Shown piece after piece: positions 41,564-49,883 of a DNA stretch of 64,000 bases. The DNA lies in the NCBI RefSeq assembly GCF_003382685.1, contig NZ_QLVG01000001.1, forward strand, positions 110,011-174,010, read 5' to 3'. A program made the translations under genes and the position numbers. Source of the DNA: Halorussus litoreus. GTDB taxonomy: Archaea; Halobacteriota; Halobacteria; Halobacteriales; Haladaptataceae. The number at the start of each line of letters is the position of its first letter. Within the stretch, counting starts at the first letter, position 1. The notes under the pieces were generated by a model. The model was not told where the DNA came from and did not search any database. It saw only the letters and a program-made list of their open reading frames with translations.

Positions 41564-42679
41564 ATGGCCGACTATCGGGTCCGACCGTTCCGGAGCGGGG
41601 ACCGCGAGGAGTTCCTCGACCTGCACGGGCGGGTGTTCGACCGCGGCGGGTCGTCCGACTGGTTCGACTGGAAGTACGCCGAGAACCCCTACGCCGACGA
41701 CGTGCCCGTCGTGGTCGCGACGCTGGACGGGAATCTGGTCGGTGCCAGACCGTTCTTCCCGCTCGAAGTCCGGGCGGGCGACCGTACCGCCGTGGCGCTC
41801 CAGCCAGCCGACGCGATGGTTCACCCCGACCACCGTCGACAGGGACTGTTCGCGGAGATGACTCGGTTCGGACTGGACCGGTACGCGACTCGCGCGCCCG
41901 AGTTCGGCACCCGCGACCCCGAGTTCTGCTTCAACTTTCCGAACGCGGCGACGCTGTCGGGCAACCGCGAACTCGGCTGGCGCGTCGTCGGCCCCGCGCC
42001 GACGTACTACCGCATCAACGACCCGGTGGGCGCGCTCGGCGGCCCCGCACCGCTGTCGACGCTCGGCCGCGCGGCCCCCACGGCGATCGAACAGGTCACG
42101 AAGGCCCGCGACAGGCTGGCCGGGCGGTCGCGGCCGACGCCCGACCAGTCGACGGTGACGCGCCACGACGGGATCCCCGTCGACGACCTGCTGGCGGCCG
42201 CCCGGCGCGAAGTGCCGACGCGACTCCACGCCAGCCGCGACCGGACGTTCTACGAGTGGCGGTTCGCCAACCCGGACTGGGAGTACGCGAGCTACGTCGC
42301 CCGGCACGGCGACCGCCCCGTCGCCGCGGTCGTGACGGGAACCCAGGAGAGCGGCGGCGTCACCGTCACCACGCTGTGTGACGTGGTCCCGCTTCGGGGG
42401 CGCGCCCGATTGGGTCCGCTCTCGTCGCTGCTCTCGCGGATCACCGACGAGTTCGCGGACTCGGACCTGCTCGCGGCGGGCGCGGGGACGATGCCCGCGG
42501 AGTTGGCGGCGCGACACGGCTTCCTGCGCGACGACGTGCCACCGCTGTCGGCCGTGAGCGACGTGACGACGATGGTCGTCCGACCGCTGTCCGAGGAGTC
42601 GGACTGGCGGTTCGGCGACCGGCCGCTGACCGAGCGCGATAGCTGGCGGCTCTCGCTGGCCGAGCACGACACGCGGTAG
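41564..42679 (+). CDS. GNAT family N-acetyltransferase
   Basis: 371 aa. The first half is a GNAT domain: YRVRPFRSGDREEFLDLHGRVF start, and the acetyl-CoA pyrophosphate-binding motif VHPDHRRQGLF near residue 88. The second half (about 190-360) looks like a second, degenerate GNAT-like domain, as in Eis-type enzymes. The substrate is unknown. The 237 bases before it contain a small palindrome (TCAGCCGACGGCTGA, 41386-41400) and no gene. Confidence 0.82.
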   Translation: MADYRVRPFRSGDREEFLDLHGRVFDRGGSSDWFDWKYAENPYADDVPVVVATLDGNLVGARPFFPLEVRAGDRTAVALQPADAMVHPDHRRQGLFAEMTRFGLDRYATRAPEFGTRDPEFCFNFPNAATLSGNRELGWRVVGPAPTYYRINDPVGALGGPAPLSTLGRAAPTAIEQVTKARDRLAGRSRPTPDQSTVTRHDGIPVDDLLAAARREVPTRLHASRDRTFYEWRFANPDWEYASYVARHGDRPVAAVVTGTQESGGVTVTTLCDVVPLRGRARLGPLSSLLSRITDEFADSDLLAAGAGTMPAELAARHGFLRDDVPPLSAVSDVTTMVVRPLSEESDWRFGDRPLTERDSWRLSLAEHDTR

Positions 42680-42685
42680 GGAGGG

Positions 42686-42790
42686 CGTGCGGTCGGCGGG
42701 TCGTGCGGTCGGTGGGATAACGATAGTTGGGACAAGCCGTCGCAGGGCCATGCGGTCGGCGGACCAGCCGTTCCGCCGACCGCACGGCCC
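42686..42790 (+). repeat. TGCGGTCGG repeat cluster with a 19-bp hairpin
   Basis: Two 16-bp direct copies around GTGCGGTCGGYGG (about 42688-42715) are followed by a hairpin with 19-bp arms (42745-42763 and 42772-42790; one mismatch, 8-nt loop) built from the same TGCGGTCGGCGGA core. It lies between two genes of the same strand, so repeat-mediated growth of a hairpin is plausible. Confidence 0.65.
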
Positions 42791-42865
42791 GCGGGAAGCC
42801 GGACCGACCCACGTCTCCACCGGCGAGGCACAGCGGTTATGTCCCGTAGGTCCCTCGATACGACG

Positions 42866-43585
42866 ATGACCGAACCGACGAACAGCGAGGTCGCTTCGGC
42901 CGAGGAGGCCGCCGAGCGACGCGACGAGGTGGTCGAGCAGGTCCGCGACCACGCGGGAGAGATGGCCCGAGAACTCGCACGCTTGCAGGGCGGCGACTAC
43001 GGCAAGCGGAGCTTCGAGACCGACGAGGGCGAGTGGACGCTCAAGTACGAGGCCGGTGACCTCCAGTTCCTCCGGTTCGAGGGGCGGCGGGTCGACACCT
43101 ACGTCGTCTCGACCCAGCACCCGCCCGACCCCGAAGAACTGGAGACCGCGCTAGCTGACTACGACGCGTTCGTCGCGGCGTTCAACCGGTACGTCGAGTC
43201 GCTCGACGGCGTGCTCGAAGACGTTGCGACCGACTTCCCGGCAGTCGCTTCGACGGAGTCGGTCGTGGCCGAGCGCGAGCGCGTCCTCGGCCGGGTGCGC
43301 AGGGTCGCCGACCGGATGGCGCGCGAGCTGGCGCGGTACGAGGGCGACGAGTACGGGAGCTTCGCAGCCCGGGTCGCGGGCTCGCGGTGGGAACTCAAGT
43401 GGGAGGACGGCAGCGCGTCGTACCTCCGGGTCGGCGGCGAGGGCGGCATCTACCTCCTGTCGCAGTACGCCCAGCCGTCGGCTCCCGACGTGCGCGCCCT
43501 CGCGGCGGACGTGCCCGCGTTCGTCGAAGCGTACAACGACCACGTCGAGGACCTCGACGCGAGCCTCGACACCGTCTCGCTGTGA
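42866..43585 (+). CDS. Internally duplicated acidic protein of unknown function
   Basis: 239 aa made of two homologous units of about 110 residues. Each has a helix (GEMARELARLQGGDYG / DRMARELARYEGDEYG), a beta segment (EWTLKYEAGDLQFLRFEG / RWELKWEDGSASYLRVGG), a strand with YVVSTQ / YLLSQY, and a final helix (DYDAFVAAFNRYVESLDG / DVPAFVEAYNDHVEDLDA). No known family. The ATG at 42866 is chosen because a TATA-like GGTTATG (42835-42841) lies about 27 nt upstream; the ATG at 42839 is within that box. Confidence 0.7.
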   Translation: MTEPTNSEVASAEEAAERRDEVVEQVRDHAGEMARELARLQGGDYGKRSFETDEGEWTLKYEAGDLQFLRFEGRRVDTYVVSTQHPPDPEELETALADYDAFVAAFNRYVESLDGVLEDVATDFPAVASTESVVAERERVLGRVRRVADRMARELARYEGDEYGSFAARVAGSRWELKWEDGSASYLRVGGEGGIYLLSQYAQPSAPDVRALAADVPAFVEAYNDHVEDLDASLDTVSL

Positions 43586-43624
43586 GTGCGGTCGTCAAAA
43601 ATAAGAGTTCGGACGGCGCGCGAT

Positions 43625-44026
43625 TCAGAGCGACGAGTGGCTACCGACGCCGCCACCGCCGCCGCGACCGCCGCCACCGCCCGCGCCGCGGTACTGCGCG
43701 TCACTGAACCCGAGCAGCGGGAAGAAGACGAACGGCAGGATCCAGAGGCCGAGACCGTAGCCGATTCCCTTGCCGAACGCTCGCGCGAGGTCGATGTACA
43801 TCTTGCCGAGCGCGTAGAGGTTGACCAGCGGGACCATCATCAGCAGGAGGTACCACCACGGGTTCCCGCCGATCTTCAACATCACGTAGAGGTTGTAGAT
43901 GGGGATGAGCGACGCCCAGCCCGCGCGGTCGGCCTTCGTGAACACTTTCCACGTGCCCGCGATCACCGTGACGATGATCGCGAGGTAGACGACCAGCAGC
44001 ATCGTGCCAGCAGCGTTTTGTGCCAT
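43625..44026 (-). CDS. DUF5684-type small membrane protein
   Basis: 133 aa with four hydrophobic helices and the family pattern FTKADRAGWASLIPIYNLYVMLKIGGNPWW, then FGKGIGYGLGL and a Gly-rich tail ending GGVGSHSSL. Proteins of this layout are common and uncharacterised; a related form is the signal-peptidase-associated DUF5684. The ATG at 44026 puts the first helix at the start; TATA-like CTTATCCTG (44062-44070). Confidence 0.72.
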   Translation of the reverse strand: MAQNAAGTMLLVVYLAIIVTVIAGTWKVFTKADRAGWASLIPIYNLYVMLKIGGNPWWYLLLMMVPLVNLYALGKMYIDLARAFGKGIGYGLGLWILPFVFFPLLGFSDAQYRGAGGGGGRGGGGGVGSHSSL

Positions 44027-44136
44027 GGTTGAGTGTGACAGCCGGATGTTACGACAGGACAGGATAAGTGTGTTGGAATCCGATTGTTCGGCCCGACTCG
44101 AATTACGCCGGCCGCTCGGCCGCGTCGACCGCCCGG

Positions 44137-44766
44137 TCAGGCCGGCCGCTCGGCCGCATCGGCCGTCCGACCGCGCCGGGCCGTCCAGTACCGGAGTCCC
44201 GCGAGGAACGCGCCGGCGAGGACGAGTCCGCCGACCGACTCGGGCCACGTGTGCGCCCCCGCGAGCGGTCGCGCGAGCACCATGCCGAGAGCGAGGACGA
44301 CCAGCGGCGCGAACCGCCGGTCGGCCGCGAGGAGGTACCCCGCGGGCGCGACGGCGTACGCCACGTGGCTCGACACGTCCCAGAACGGCGTGACTGCGGT
44401 GTGGACGACGGTGAGCGCGACCAGCAGTCCAGCGTACGCTGGCAGGTGGCGACCCCAGTCGCGCGCCCACCACGCCCCGCCGACGAGGAGCATGCCGGCG
44501 CCGAGGCCGAGGCTCCCGGTGAAGTCCTCGCCCCACGACGGCACCGGGTCGAACAGCAGCACGGTCGACTCGTAGATGGCGAACGCGACCGCCCACGCGG
44601 CGACGACGACCAGCAGGCGAGCGGCGATCCCGGTCGCCGCGCGGCGAGAGCCGGTCGGCCGATCATCGACGCGCCACTCGAAAGCCAGCAGCGCGAGCGT
44701 GCAGACGAGCACGAAGTACTCCGGCGCGAGCAGGTCGGAGTACAGTTGCGCGAGTTCGGTCGCCAT
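44137..44766 (-). CDS. PAP2-like integral membrane protein
   Basis: 209 aa with about six hydrophobic segments. VSSHVAYAVAPAG resembles the PSGH motif and RPLAGAHTWPESVGGL the R-x5-G-H-x3-D motif of type 2 phosphatidic acid phosphatases, with Asp replaced by Glu. Activity as a lipid or undecaprenyl phosphatase is possible but uncertain. TATA-like AATTATCTT near 44792-44800, about 28 nt before the ATG, indicates a leaderless transcript. Confidence 0.55.
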   Translation of the reverse strand: MATELAQLYSDLLAPEYFVLVCTLALLAFEWRVDDRPTGSRRAATGIAARLLVVVAAWAVAFAIYESTVLLFDPVPSWGEDFTGSLGLGAGMLLVGGAWWARDWGRHLPAYAGLLVALTVVHTAVTPFWDVSSHVAYAVAPAGYLLAADRRFAPLVVLALGMVLARPLAGAHTWPESVGGLVLAGAFLAGLRYWTARRGRTADAAERPA

Positions 44767-44931
44767 ACTCCGAACCAGCTTGCCTTCTCAAGATAATTGT
44801 TTTGATTGTAGAGGGGCTTTCGTCGGAGAAGCGCGACCAATTACGAGTACCGACCGCCGGATCGATCTATCGCCTGGTGGACTGAAAGCCCGCTGTTAGT
44901 CGCATCTTCCCGACGCTCCAGATTCATTCAG

Positions 44932-46263
44932 CTACGAGTCCGACAGCACGCCCTCCACGGCTTCCTTCAACATATCCAGTCCGAGCGCGGCGTCGTCGAG
45001 GTCCACGGATTCGTCGACGGTGTGGGCCTGCGCGAGTTCGCCCGGGCCCCAGATGATAGCGGGCGTCCCCGCGGCCACGAACTCCCGGGCGTCGGTCGCG
45101 GCCTCCAGCCCCCACGGTTCGGCAGGCGCATTCGCTCGCGCCACCGAGAGGTCCCGAAACCGCTCCGCGAGCGGATGATCCGCGTCGATTCCGGCGGCCG
45201 CGTAGTACTGGACCAGCGACAGGTCGGTCTCGACGCCGCCGTTCGACTCGCTTCGCGTCTCCTGCTCCACGTTCGCGAGCAACGCCTCGACCTCTGCCTC
45301 CACGTCCTCGTACTCCTCGTCGGGCAGGACGCGCCGGTCGAGCAAGAACTCGGCGCGCTCCGGGATGACCCCCATGTTCGAGTCGGTCCCGGCCTCGAAC
45401 TCCGTGACGGTCGCGTACGCCTGCCCGACGAGCGGGTCCGCGCGCTCGCGCAGGGTCGCGTCGTAGTCGTCGACGGCGTCGAACACCGGCCGGGCGGCGT
45501 CGATTGCGTTGGTTCCCTGATCGGGGCGACTCGCGTGGGAGGCCGACCCCGCGACGCCGATTCGGTAGGTCGCCACCCCTTTCGCGCTCGTTCCGACGCG
45601 GAAGTCGGTCGGTTCCAGCACGACCGCGAGATCCCCGCCGTACCCCTCCTCGATGAAGGTCTGGGTACCAGCGTGGCCCGTCTCCTCGCCCATCGCGGCG
45701 TGGAAGACCAGCGAGCCGTCCAGGTCGCCCGACTCGAACGCGGGCGCGAGGTCACGCAGGGTCAGCATGCCGAGCGCGAGGTTGGTCTTCATGTCGGCGC
45801 TCCCCCGGCCGTACAGCCGGCCGTCTTCGATGGTGCCCGCGAAGGGGTCGTGGCTCCACTGGTCGCGGTCGCCCGCGGGGACCACGTCGAGGTGGCCGTT
45901 CAGGACGAGGGTCGTGGCGGCCGGGTTGGTTGCGTCAGGAGCGCGGCCGTCTGCTGGCGAGCGCGCCGACTCCGCGACCGCGGAGTCGGCGCGCTCGCCG
46001 GCAGGAGTGGCGGCGCGCTCGCCAGTTGGATCGTCGCCGACCCACGCCACCGCCTGCGCTCGATCCGGATCTGGCTTCTCCACGAGGCGGGCGTCGATGC
46101 CGCGCTCGGCGAACCACTCGACGACGAACTCAGCGCACGCCCGTTCGTTTCCCGGCGGATTCTCTGTCGGGATGGACACGAGGGCGGCCGCGAGGTCGGC
46201 GATTTCGGACCGATTCGGTCGCCCGCTACTGGCCGAGGAGTCGTCCGGATTCGGGGTGGTCAT
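44932..46263 (-). CDS. M20 family metallopeptidase (ArgE/DapE type)
   Basis: 443 aa. The metal-binding motifs are VLNGHLDVVPAGDRDQW, GRGSADMKTNLA and GEETGHAGTQ, with the final His in ELAQAHTVDESVD. These are the signatures of N-acetyl-amino acid or succinyl-diaminopimelate deacylases; the substrate is open. A repetitive segment around residues 82-115 (GERA/GERADSAVAESARSPADG) is encoded by a near-perfect palindrome and is not part of the catalytic core. Start chosen at the ATG at 46263, with SIPTENPPGNER at about residue 32 as in homologues. Confidence 0.9.
   Translation of the reverse strand: MTTPNPDDSSASSGRPNRSEIADLAAALVSIPTENPPGNERACAEFVVEWFAERGIDARLVEKPDPDRAQAVAWVGDDPTGERAATPAGERADSAVAESARSPADGRAPDATNPAATTLVLNGHLDVVPAGDRDQWSHDPFAGTIEDGRLYGRGSADMKTNLALGMLTLRDLAPAFESGDLDGSLVFHAAMGEETGHAGTQTFIEEGYGGDLAVVLEPTDFRVGTSAKGVATYRIGVAGSASHASRPDQGTNAIDAARPVFDAVDDYDATLRERADPLVGQAYATVTEFEAGTDSNMGVIPERAEFLLDRRVLPDEEYEDVEAEVEALLANVEQETRSESNGGVETDLSLVQYYAAAGIDADHPLAERFRDLSVARANAPAEPWGLEAATDAREFVAAGTPAIIWGPGELAQAHTVDESVDLDDAALGLDMLKEAVEGVLSDS
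45951..46004. repeat. Palindrome inside the ArgE/DapE-type gene
   Basis: Perfect 21-bp arms (45956-45976 and 45979-45999) around a 2-nt centre extend to 26 bp (45951-46004) with one mismatch. The arm starts GGCGAGCGCGCCGAC. A third, direct copy of its outer part (GGCGCGCTCGCC) lies at about 46012-46023. It is in frame in a loop between VGDDPT and NPAATTLVL. Confidence 0.85.
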
Positions 46264-46376
46264 CGTGAGTACGGTCGTGCTTGAACCCCCGGTGCGATAG
46301 TACCCTCGGTGGTCCGAGCGATAGTGTTCGGAGAAACAGGTGGTCGGGTGCATCTGCACTGCCCCGGCTTCGCCCG

Positions 46377-46964
46377 CTATTCGCTCCGTTCTGCGTCACA
46401 CAGCCCTCGCAACTGCTCGTACGTTCCCTCGGGGACCGCGCCGCCGTTCACGCAGTAGACGCCGTGGACCTCCCTCGCGCGCACTCGGTTCGTGACCGTC
46501 TGGAAGAACCGACACACTCGCGAGTCGTCGGCGTACATCAGCAGGACGCCGAGCGCGTCCACGAGCACCCAGCCGGTCCCGGACTCGACGTGTTCGAGCG
46601 CGTCGGAGAACCGCATTCCGAGGCCGGTCAGGTCGTTCGGACTCACGGGGTCGGTCGTCCAGAGGTCGCCGTCGTAATCGCGGGCGGCGGGGACCACCGG
46701 GACCACCCCGACGCGGGACGGGTCGTGATTCGCGCGCTCGAGGTGGCGCTGGAGCTTGCTCGGGTGGTCGCGCGCGGTGACCACGAGGAGGTTGTCGAAC
46801 GCTCGCTCTGGCAGGACGGCCAGCGGGTCCGCGCTCGCCTCGGTTCGGACCAGCGTCTGCGTTCCGGCGGGGGCGAACGCGTCGGGCGCTGTGGCCGTCG
46901 CGGTCGCGACATCATCGCGGGATTCGGGGGACTCGCTCGCCTCGGTTTCGGCCAACTTCTCCAT
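46377..46964 (-). CDS. DUF7504-like protein (degenerate RecA-type fold), second copy
   Basis: 195 aa. After a 35-residue Ala/Thr/Glu-rich leader come FDNLLVVTARDHPSKLQRHLE, VGVVPVVPAARDYDG, SDALEHVESGTGWVLVDALGVLL and VCRFFQTVTNRVRAREVHGVYCVN. This is the same strand/helix order as the protein at 17121-17882 and a KaiC-like core lacking Walker A. It is encoded 2 nt after the DUF7344-like regulator, so the two are co-expressed. Function unknown. Confidence 0.6.
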   Translation of the reverse strand: MEKLAETEASESPESRDDVATATATAPDAFAPAGTQTLVRTEASADPLAVLPERAFDNLLVVTARDHPSKLQRHLERANHDPSRVGVVPVVPAARDYDGDLWTTDPVSPNDLTGLGMRFSDALEHVESGTGWVLVDALGVLLMYADDSRVCRFFQTVTNRVRAREVHGVYCVNGGAVPEGTYEQLRGLCDAERSE

Positions 46965-46966
46965 GG

Positions 46967-47635
46967 TCAGGGTTCGGCTACCTCCGGCGGCGTCTCGCCG
47001 GCGGTGTTCGAGAGACGGGCGTGGTACGTGTGCGCGACCGCGACCGCGGCGAACGCGGCGACTACGACCGTCGCCAGCAGCACGTCCGCCATCGCGGAGA
47101 ACGGCGGGAGCCCGAGCCACGCGCCGCTGAGCAGGCCGAAGCCCGCCACCGCGGTGCCGAGGTACCAGTTGTACCACGACACGTCGCGTCCGGTCTCGAG
47201 GTCGAGATACACGTCGAGCTGGTCGGCGGCATCCGAGAGTTCGACGATGCCCCGGTTCTGGTTGTAGTCGACGATGTCGGCGTCGTCGAGTTTCGGCAGG
47301 TGCGACTGGTAGAGCGCGGTGTACACCCGCTTTCGCTCGGCCGCGGAGATCGCCTCGACCTCGATGTCGTTCTCCCACGCCGCTACCTGCTCGGCGAGTT
47401 CGGACAACTGCACCGTATCCTCCGCGCGCCTGAGATAGTGGAGGGCGTACCGACGGCGTCTGTTCTTCAGCACGTCGAAGACGAGATCGCGGGAGAGCCG
47501 CTCTTCCTCGGACTCCTCCTCGTCGGAGTCCACGATGTCGGGGACCTGCGAGTCCGCGACGGTCGAGTTCTCTCGGTCCGGAGTTCCCTCCGGCTCCGTG
47601 CTTCCTGTACCGGATGAGTCACCAATGGTGCTCAT
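46967..47635 (-). CDS. DUF7344-like HTH protein with two C-terminal membrane helices
   Basis: 222 aa. An acidic start (about 1-45) precedes a winged-helix region (LVFDVLKNRRRRYALHYL; VQLSELAEQVAAWENDIEV; VYTALYQSHLPKLDDADIV). Two hydrophobic helices follow (about 160-205). Architecture: cytoplasmic DNA-binding domain tethered to the membrane. Such proteins are frequent in haloarchaea next to DUF7504 genes. The ligand and targets are unknown. TATA-like GGGCTATATG near 47671-47682. Confidence 0.68.
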   Translation of the reverse strand: MSTIGDSSGTGSTEPEGTPDRENSTVADSQVPDIVDSDEEESEEERLSRDLVFDVLKNRRRRYALHYLRRAEDTVQLSELAEQVAAWENDIEVEAISAAERKRVYTALYQSHLPKLDDADIVDYNQNRGIVELSDAADQLDVYLDLETGRDVSWYNWYLGTAVAGFGLLSGAWLGLPPFSAMADVLLATVVVAAFAAVAVAHTYHARLSNTAGETPPEVAEP

Positions 47636-47785
47636 TACTTTGCCACCCCTTGCTCGTAACCCAGCATGGATAGAACATATAGCCCGGATTAGCCTTTGTT
47701 ATTCACCATTTACCTCTCGGAAACCATTGCTTACGAACCGTTGCACGCCAGCCCCACACCGACGCAGTCCTGCGGTAATCGATCC

Positions 47786-48154
47786 TTACTGCCAATTTTC
47801 GGCGTTCGACTCGCCGTCGCGCTCGCTCCACGCGCGGAGAGTCTCGTGGAGGCCGATGACCAGCGCGGGAACGACCACCATGAAGATGTGTTCCTCGATG
47901 GGAATGCCGAGAAGGTCGACCCCGGTCCGGAGTTCGATGGCGAACACGCCGATATGCAGGGTGTACCAGTCCCATAGGTACGCGATAGGGTAGAGCGCGA
48001 CGATGGTTCGCCCGGCTTGACCGACCGCATCGACCCGATAAAGCAACCAGAGCGCGACCGACCCCCACACGATCTCGGTCGCGAGGTACGTGTACTCGCC
48101 GAAAGCCGCCCCGATGTCCGGTATCACTCGCGGGCGTTCGCCGGCCAGCCTCAA
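47786..48154 (-). CDS. Lycopene-cyclase-domain membrane protein (single domain)
   Basis: 122 aa with three hydrophobic helices. YLATEIVWGSVALWLLY, LWDWYTLHIGVFAIELRTG and LLGIPIEEHIFMVVVPAL match the CrtYc/CrtYd-type repeat, including the conserved P-x-E-E. Haloarchaeal lycopene beta-cyclases have two such repeats (about 230 aa), so this single-repeat protein may be a carotenoid-related enzyme subunit or a derivative of other function. The start is a TTG at 48154 (TATA-like GATAATTC 26 nt upstream) or GTG at 48127. Confidence 0.72.
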   Translation of the reverse strand: MRLAGERPRVIPDIGAAFGEYTYLATEIVWGSVALWLLYRVDAVGQAGRTIVALYPIAYLWDWYTLHIGVFAIELRTGVDLLGIPIEEHIFMVVVPALVIGLHETLRAWSERDGESNAENWQ

Positions 48155-48280
48155 GTAACTCCGGGGCGGAACGAATTATCGCGGAGTGAAATGGGGTCGC
48201 CGCGGAGCGAAACGGGCCATTCCCGGCAGTCGGGAACGCGGCCAACTTTCATTATCGGGCCATGCGTATGTCGAGACGAG

Positions 48281-49423
48281 ATGGACATCGCTGACATCGC
48301 AACGTCGGAGTACATCGAGTTAGAAGCCGAGTCGAAGGTCGGAAAGGCCCGTTCGGTGTTCGAGGAGGACAACCCCAAGGGGATCATCGTGACCCGAGCG
48401 GGCGAGTACGTGGGCGTCATCACCCAGAAGCAACTGCTTCGCTCGCACATCGAGGACCACACCAAGATCGACACGCTCACCAAACCGGCACCGCGAGTCG
48501 AGCGCACCGACGACGTGCGGGACGTCGCCCGCGCGCTCGTGGAGGGCGGCACGAAGGTCGCGCCCGTCTTCGAGTCCGGGTCGCTGTGGGGCGTCGTGAA
48601 CCAGGACCTCATCCTCGAAGCGGTGCTCGAACACCTCGACACGCTCACCGTCGCGGACATCTACACCGAGAACGTCGTCTCCATCTCCGAGGAGGCCACG
48701 CTCGGGCAGGCCATCAACCGCCTGCGCGAACACGGCGTCTCGCGGCTCCCGGTCGTCGACGACGACGGCCTGCTGGCCGGCGTGGTGACGACCCACGACG
48801 TGGTTGAGTTCGCCACCCGGAGCGTCGAGAAGACCACCCGGGGCGACCGCTCGGGCGAGGGCGACCGGCTGCTCGACCTGCCGGTCTCGGACGTGATGTC
48901 CAGCCCCGCGAAGACGACCGCGACCGACGAGTCCGTCCGCGACGCGGTCGAGCGCATGCTCGACAGCGACTTCTCGGGCCTCGTCGTCACGCCCTCGGAC
49001 GACGACCGCGTGGTCGAGGGCGTCGTCACCAAGACCGACGTGCTCCGCGCGCTGACGTACACCGAGGAGGACGTGATGGACGTTCAGATCACCAACGTGG
49101 AACTGCTCGACACCCTCAGCAGGGACAGCGTCCGAACGGGCATCGAGAGCATCGCCGACAAGTACGGGAAGATGCAGGTCCGCCACGCTCACGTCCGGTT
49201 CCACGAGCACAAGGAGAAGCTCCGCGGGACGCCGCTGATCCAGGCCAAGATCCGACTCCGGACCAACCGCGGACAGGTGGCCGGGTCGGGCGAGGGCTAC
49301 GGGGCCGAACAGGCGTTCAACGTCGCGCGCGACAAACTGGAGCGCAACGTGCTCGAACTCAAGGGCGTCGAGAGCGACCGCGAGTACGAGGGTCAGCTCC
49401 TGCGCAAGCTCGGCGAACTCTGA
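48281..49423 (+). CDS. Four-CBS-domain protein fused to an S30AE/HPF-like domain
   Basis: 380 aa. Two Bateman pairs occupy about residues 1-275, with CBS signatures such as GEYVGVITQKQLL, GSLWGVVNQDLIL, DGLLAGVVTTHDV and DRVVEGVVTKTDVL. The C-terminal domain (about 300-375, QVRHAHVRFHEHKEKLRG, then QAKIRLRTNRGQVAGSG and AFNVARDKLERNVLELK) has the pattern of the S30AE domain of ribosome hibernation factors. CBS pairs bind adenine nucleotides, so a ribosome-associated protein that senses energy charge is a reasonable inference. Start ATG at 48281; no partner genes nearby. Confidence 0.8.
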   Translation: MDIADIATSEYIELEAESKVGKARSVFEEDNPKGIIVTRAGEYVGVITQKQLLRSHIEDHTKIDTLTKPAPRVERTDDVRDVARALVEGGTKVAPVFESGSLWGVVNQDLILEAVLEHLDTLTVADIYTENVVSISEEATLGQAINRLREHGVSRLPVVDDDGLLAGVVTTHDVVEFATRSVEKTTRGDRSGEGDRLLDLPVSDVMSSPAKTTATDESVRDAVERMLDSDFSGLVVTPSDDDRVVEGVVTKTDVLRALTYTEEDVMDVQITNVELLDTLSRDSVRTGIESIADKYGKMQVRHAHVRFHEHKEKLRGTPLIQAKIRLRTNRGQVAGSGEGYGAEQAFNVARDKLERNVLELKGVESDREYEGQLLRKLGEL

Positions 49424-49676
49424 GCTACGGCCGGAGCTGCACGCCGTTCGGCGCTGGTGCCGACGATTCCCACCCATCCATCCGATTTTTCGATCAGGTC
49501 ACCGTCCCGCTGGCGGTCGGCTTGTGTCTCACCCACCGGAACCGGTTCCTGTCGCTCAGCTAGTCAGTACGGGGCAGTCATTCAGGTACGCGGTCCAGAA
49601 GTCGTCGTGAAAGTCGAGGGTTGTTTTCCGTGTCGAGGACCGACGTATACGGGGTTCCAGCACGTAGCAGTCCGGT

Positions 49677-49883
49677 ATGTCCGAGCCAGACCCCGTCCGC
49701 TGGGAGTACGAGACGCTCCGGCCGCCGCGCAACGAGACCAAGAAGGAGGCCACGGACCCGAAGGCGGAGTTGAACGAACTCGGCGCGGCGGGCTGGGAAC
49801 TCGTGAGCACCGTCGAGTACGAGGGAGGCGGCACCAAGTATCTCGTCTTCAAGCGACCGGCGTCGGCGAGCGATCATGACTGA
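49677..49883 (+). CDS. DUF4177 family small protein
   Basis: 68 aa with the DUF4177 pattern WEYETLRP, ELNELGAAGWELVSTVEY and KYLVFKRP. The start is an ATG, and the end overlaps the next gene by 8 nt, so the two are co-translated. Function unknown. Confidence 0.82.
   Translation: MSEPDPVRWEYETLRPPRNETKKEATDPKAELNELGAAGWELVSTVEYEGGGTKYLVFKRPASASDHD

Noticed and set aside
43624..44596. Long minus-strand fusion of the DUF5684-type protein with upstream sequence
   Set aside because: The upstream part is an antisense-type frame across the PAP2-like gene; the natural start is the ATG at 44026.
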